NCBI RefSeq assembly: GCF_016745235.1
Contig: NZ_JAELVM010000001.1
Span: forward strand, 13,856 to 77,855
Direction of reading: 5' to 3'
Source of the DNA: Chryseobacterium endalhagicum
GTDB lineage: Bacteria; Bacteroidota; Bacteroidia; Flavobacteriales; Weeksellaceae
Length of the DNA stretch: 64,000 nt
In this document: one piece after another, positions 63,743 to 64,000 of the stretch
Numbering within the stretch: position 1 is the stretch's first letter
Layout of the letters: each line of letters starts with the position of its first letter
The notes under the pieces: generated by a model
The model's input: the letters and a program-made list of their open reading frames with translations, nothing else
The model's database searches: none
Told to the model about the DNA's origin: nothing
Translations under genes and position numbers: made by a program

Positions 63743-64000
63743 AGCTTGATCTTCCCGAGTCTCAATTTCCATTTAAAGATATCGAAACTGTCGCAGCCTT
63801 TGATATCAATCCTTTTGATCTCAAATTTATTTTTCCACGGATAATAGTCGATATTGTTGCCAATACGTACGGCAGAAGTGATTCCGGCATTTTCCAGGAG
63901 GGAGAAAAATGCTCTTTTCTGTTCTCTTTTCTTCGGAAATTTACCATAAGGGTAGGCGAGTACCCTGGTAAAAGGAATTGCTTTTTCTTCAAGAATACGG
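63739..64000 (-). CDS. polysaccharide deacetylase, C-terminal end (partial at window edge)
   Basis: The last 86 codons, reading leftwards from the window edge: RVLAYPYGKFPKKREQKRAF, then GITSAVRIGNNIDYYPW, then KNKFEIKRIDIKGCDSFDIF and a stop at 63739-63741. The YPYGKF block is the conserved C-terminal motif of NodB/polysaccharide-deacetylase domains. The N-terminus lies beyond 64000. Convergent overlap with the preceding GT4 stop. It fits the polysaccharide cluster, removing acetyl groups from a sugar polymer. Confidence 0.8.
   Translation of the reverse strand, partial: RILEEKAIPFTRVLAYPYGKFPKKREQKRAFFSLLENAGITSAVRIGNNIDYYPWKNKFEIKRIDIKGCDSFDIFKWKLRLGKIKL

Noticed and set aside
63762..63992. 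A 76-codon open frame on the minus strand at the right edge
   Set aside because: The other minus frame reads as the conserved end of a polysaccharide deacetylase, so this frame is a shadow of it.

Overview
The window reads as chromosomal DNA of a flavobacterium close to Chryseobacterium (Bacteroidota, Weeksellaceae-like). The grounds are AT-rich intergenic DNA, promoters of the Bacteroidota form TAnnTTTG, few Shine-Dalgarno sites, several type IX secretion (T9SS) sorting domains of both type A and type B, and families typical of the phylum (DUF4252, GIN/DUF2807, DUF3667, DUF6759, alternative GlmU). The genus is inference. No rRNA, tRNA, CRISPR array, prophage or transposase was seen.

Layout. 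1-7.1 kb: a 224-bp tandem repeat, then a minus-strand run of an Omp85-like outer-membrane protein, a short-chain dehydrogenase, a secreted protein, aroA, a MazG-like pyrophosphohydrolase and a lipoprotein. 7.2-9 kb: rpmE2 and a Bacteroidota-type GlmU. 9.4-13.2 kb: an ECF sigma factor followed by four envelope genes. 13.3-17.3 kb: guaB, a secreted M43 metalloprotease, a KTSC protein. 17.7-20.6 kb: a two-gene operon of a DUF4407 membrane protein and a chimeric Clp-type AAA+/M41 protease. 21.2-31 kb: ruvC, a secreted M64 peptidase with a small upstream gene, a 2H phosphoesterase, a serine hydrolase, a PLP decarboxylase, a Dph6-like ATP pyrophosphatase and an M16 protease. 31.1-36.3 kb: fused isobutyryl-CoA mutase (icmF), a small membrane protein, a DUF3667 protein.

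36.6-52.9 kb: rplM-rpsI and rpsB on the plus strand, then about 14 kb entirely on the minus strand: DUF6759 secreted proteins, trmB, a carboxypeptidase-regulatory-like protein, three tandem giant IgGFc-binding/T9SS type B surface proteins, and finally tsf. rpsB and tsf normally adjoin, and one inversion of this block would restore that order. 53-56.5 kb: a fourth DUF6759 gene, accA and a gltX with an unusual insertion. 56.7-64 kb: a surface-polysaccharide cluster (GT2, GT-C-like, GT61, three GT4-like enzymes and the end of a polysaccharide deacetylase).

The intergenic regions carry several long inverted-repeat elements. One palindromic family of about 210-240 bp occurs as two full copies and one decayed copy. 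Other loci have the same design with unrelated arm sequences. The most unusual items are the Clp/M41 protease with its DUF4407 partner, the inferred rpsB-tsf inversion bordered by DUF6759 paralogues, the GltX insertion, and the repeat elements.
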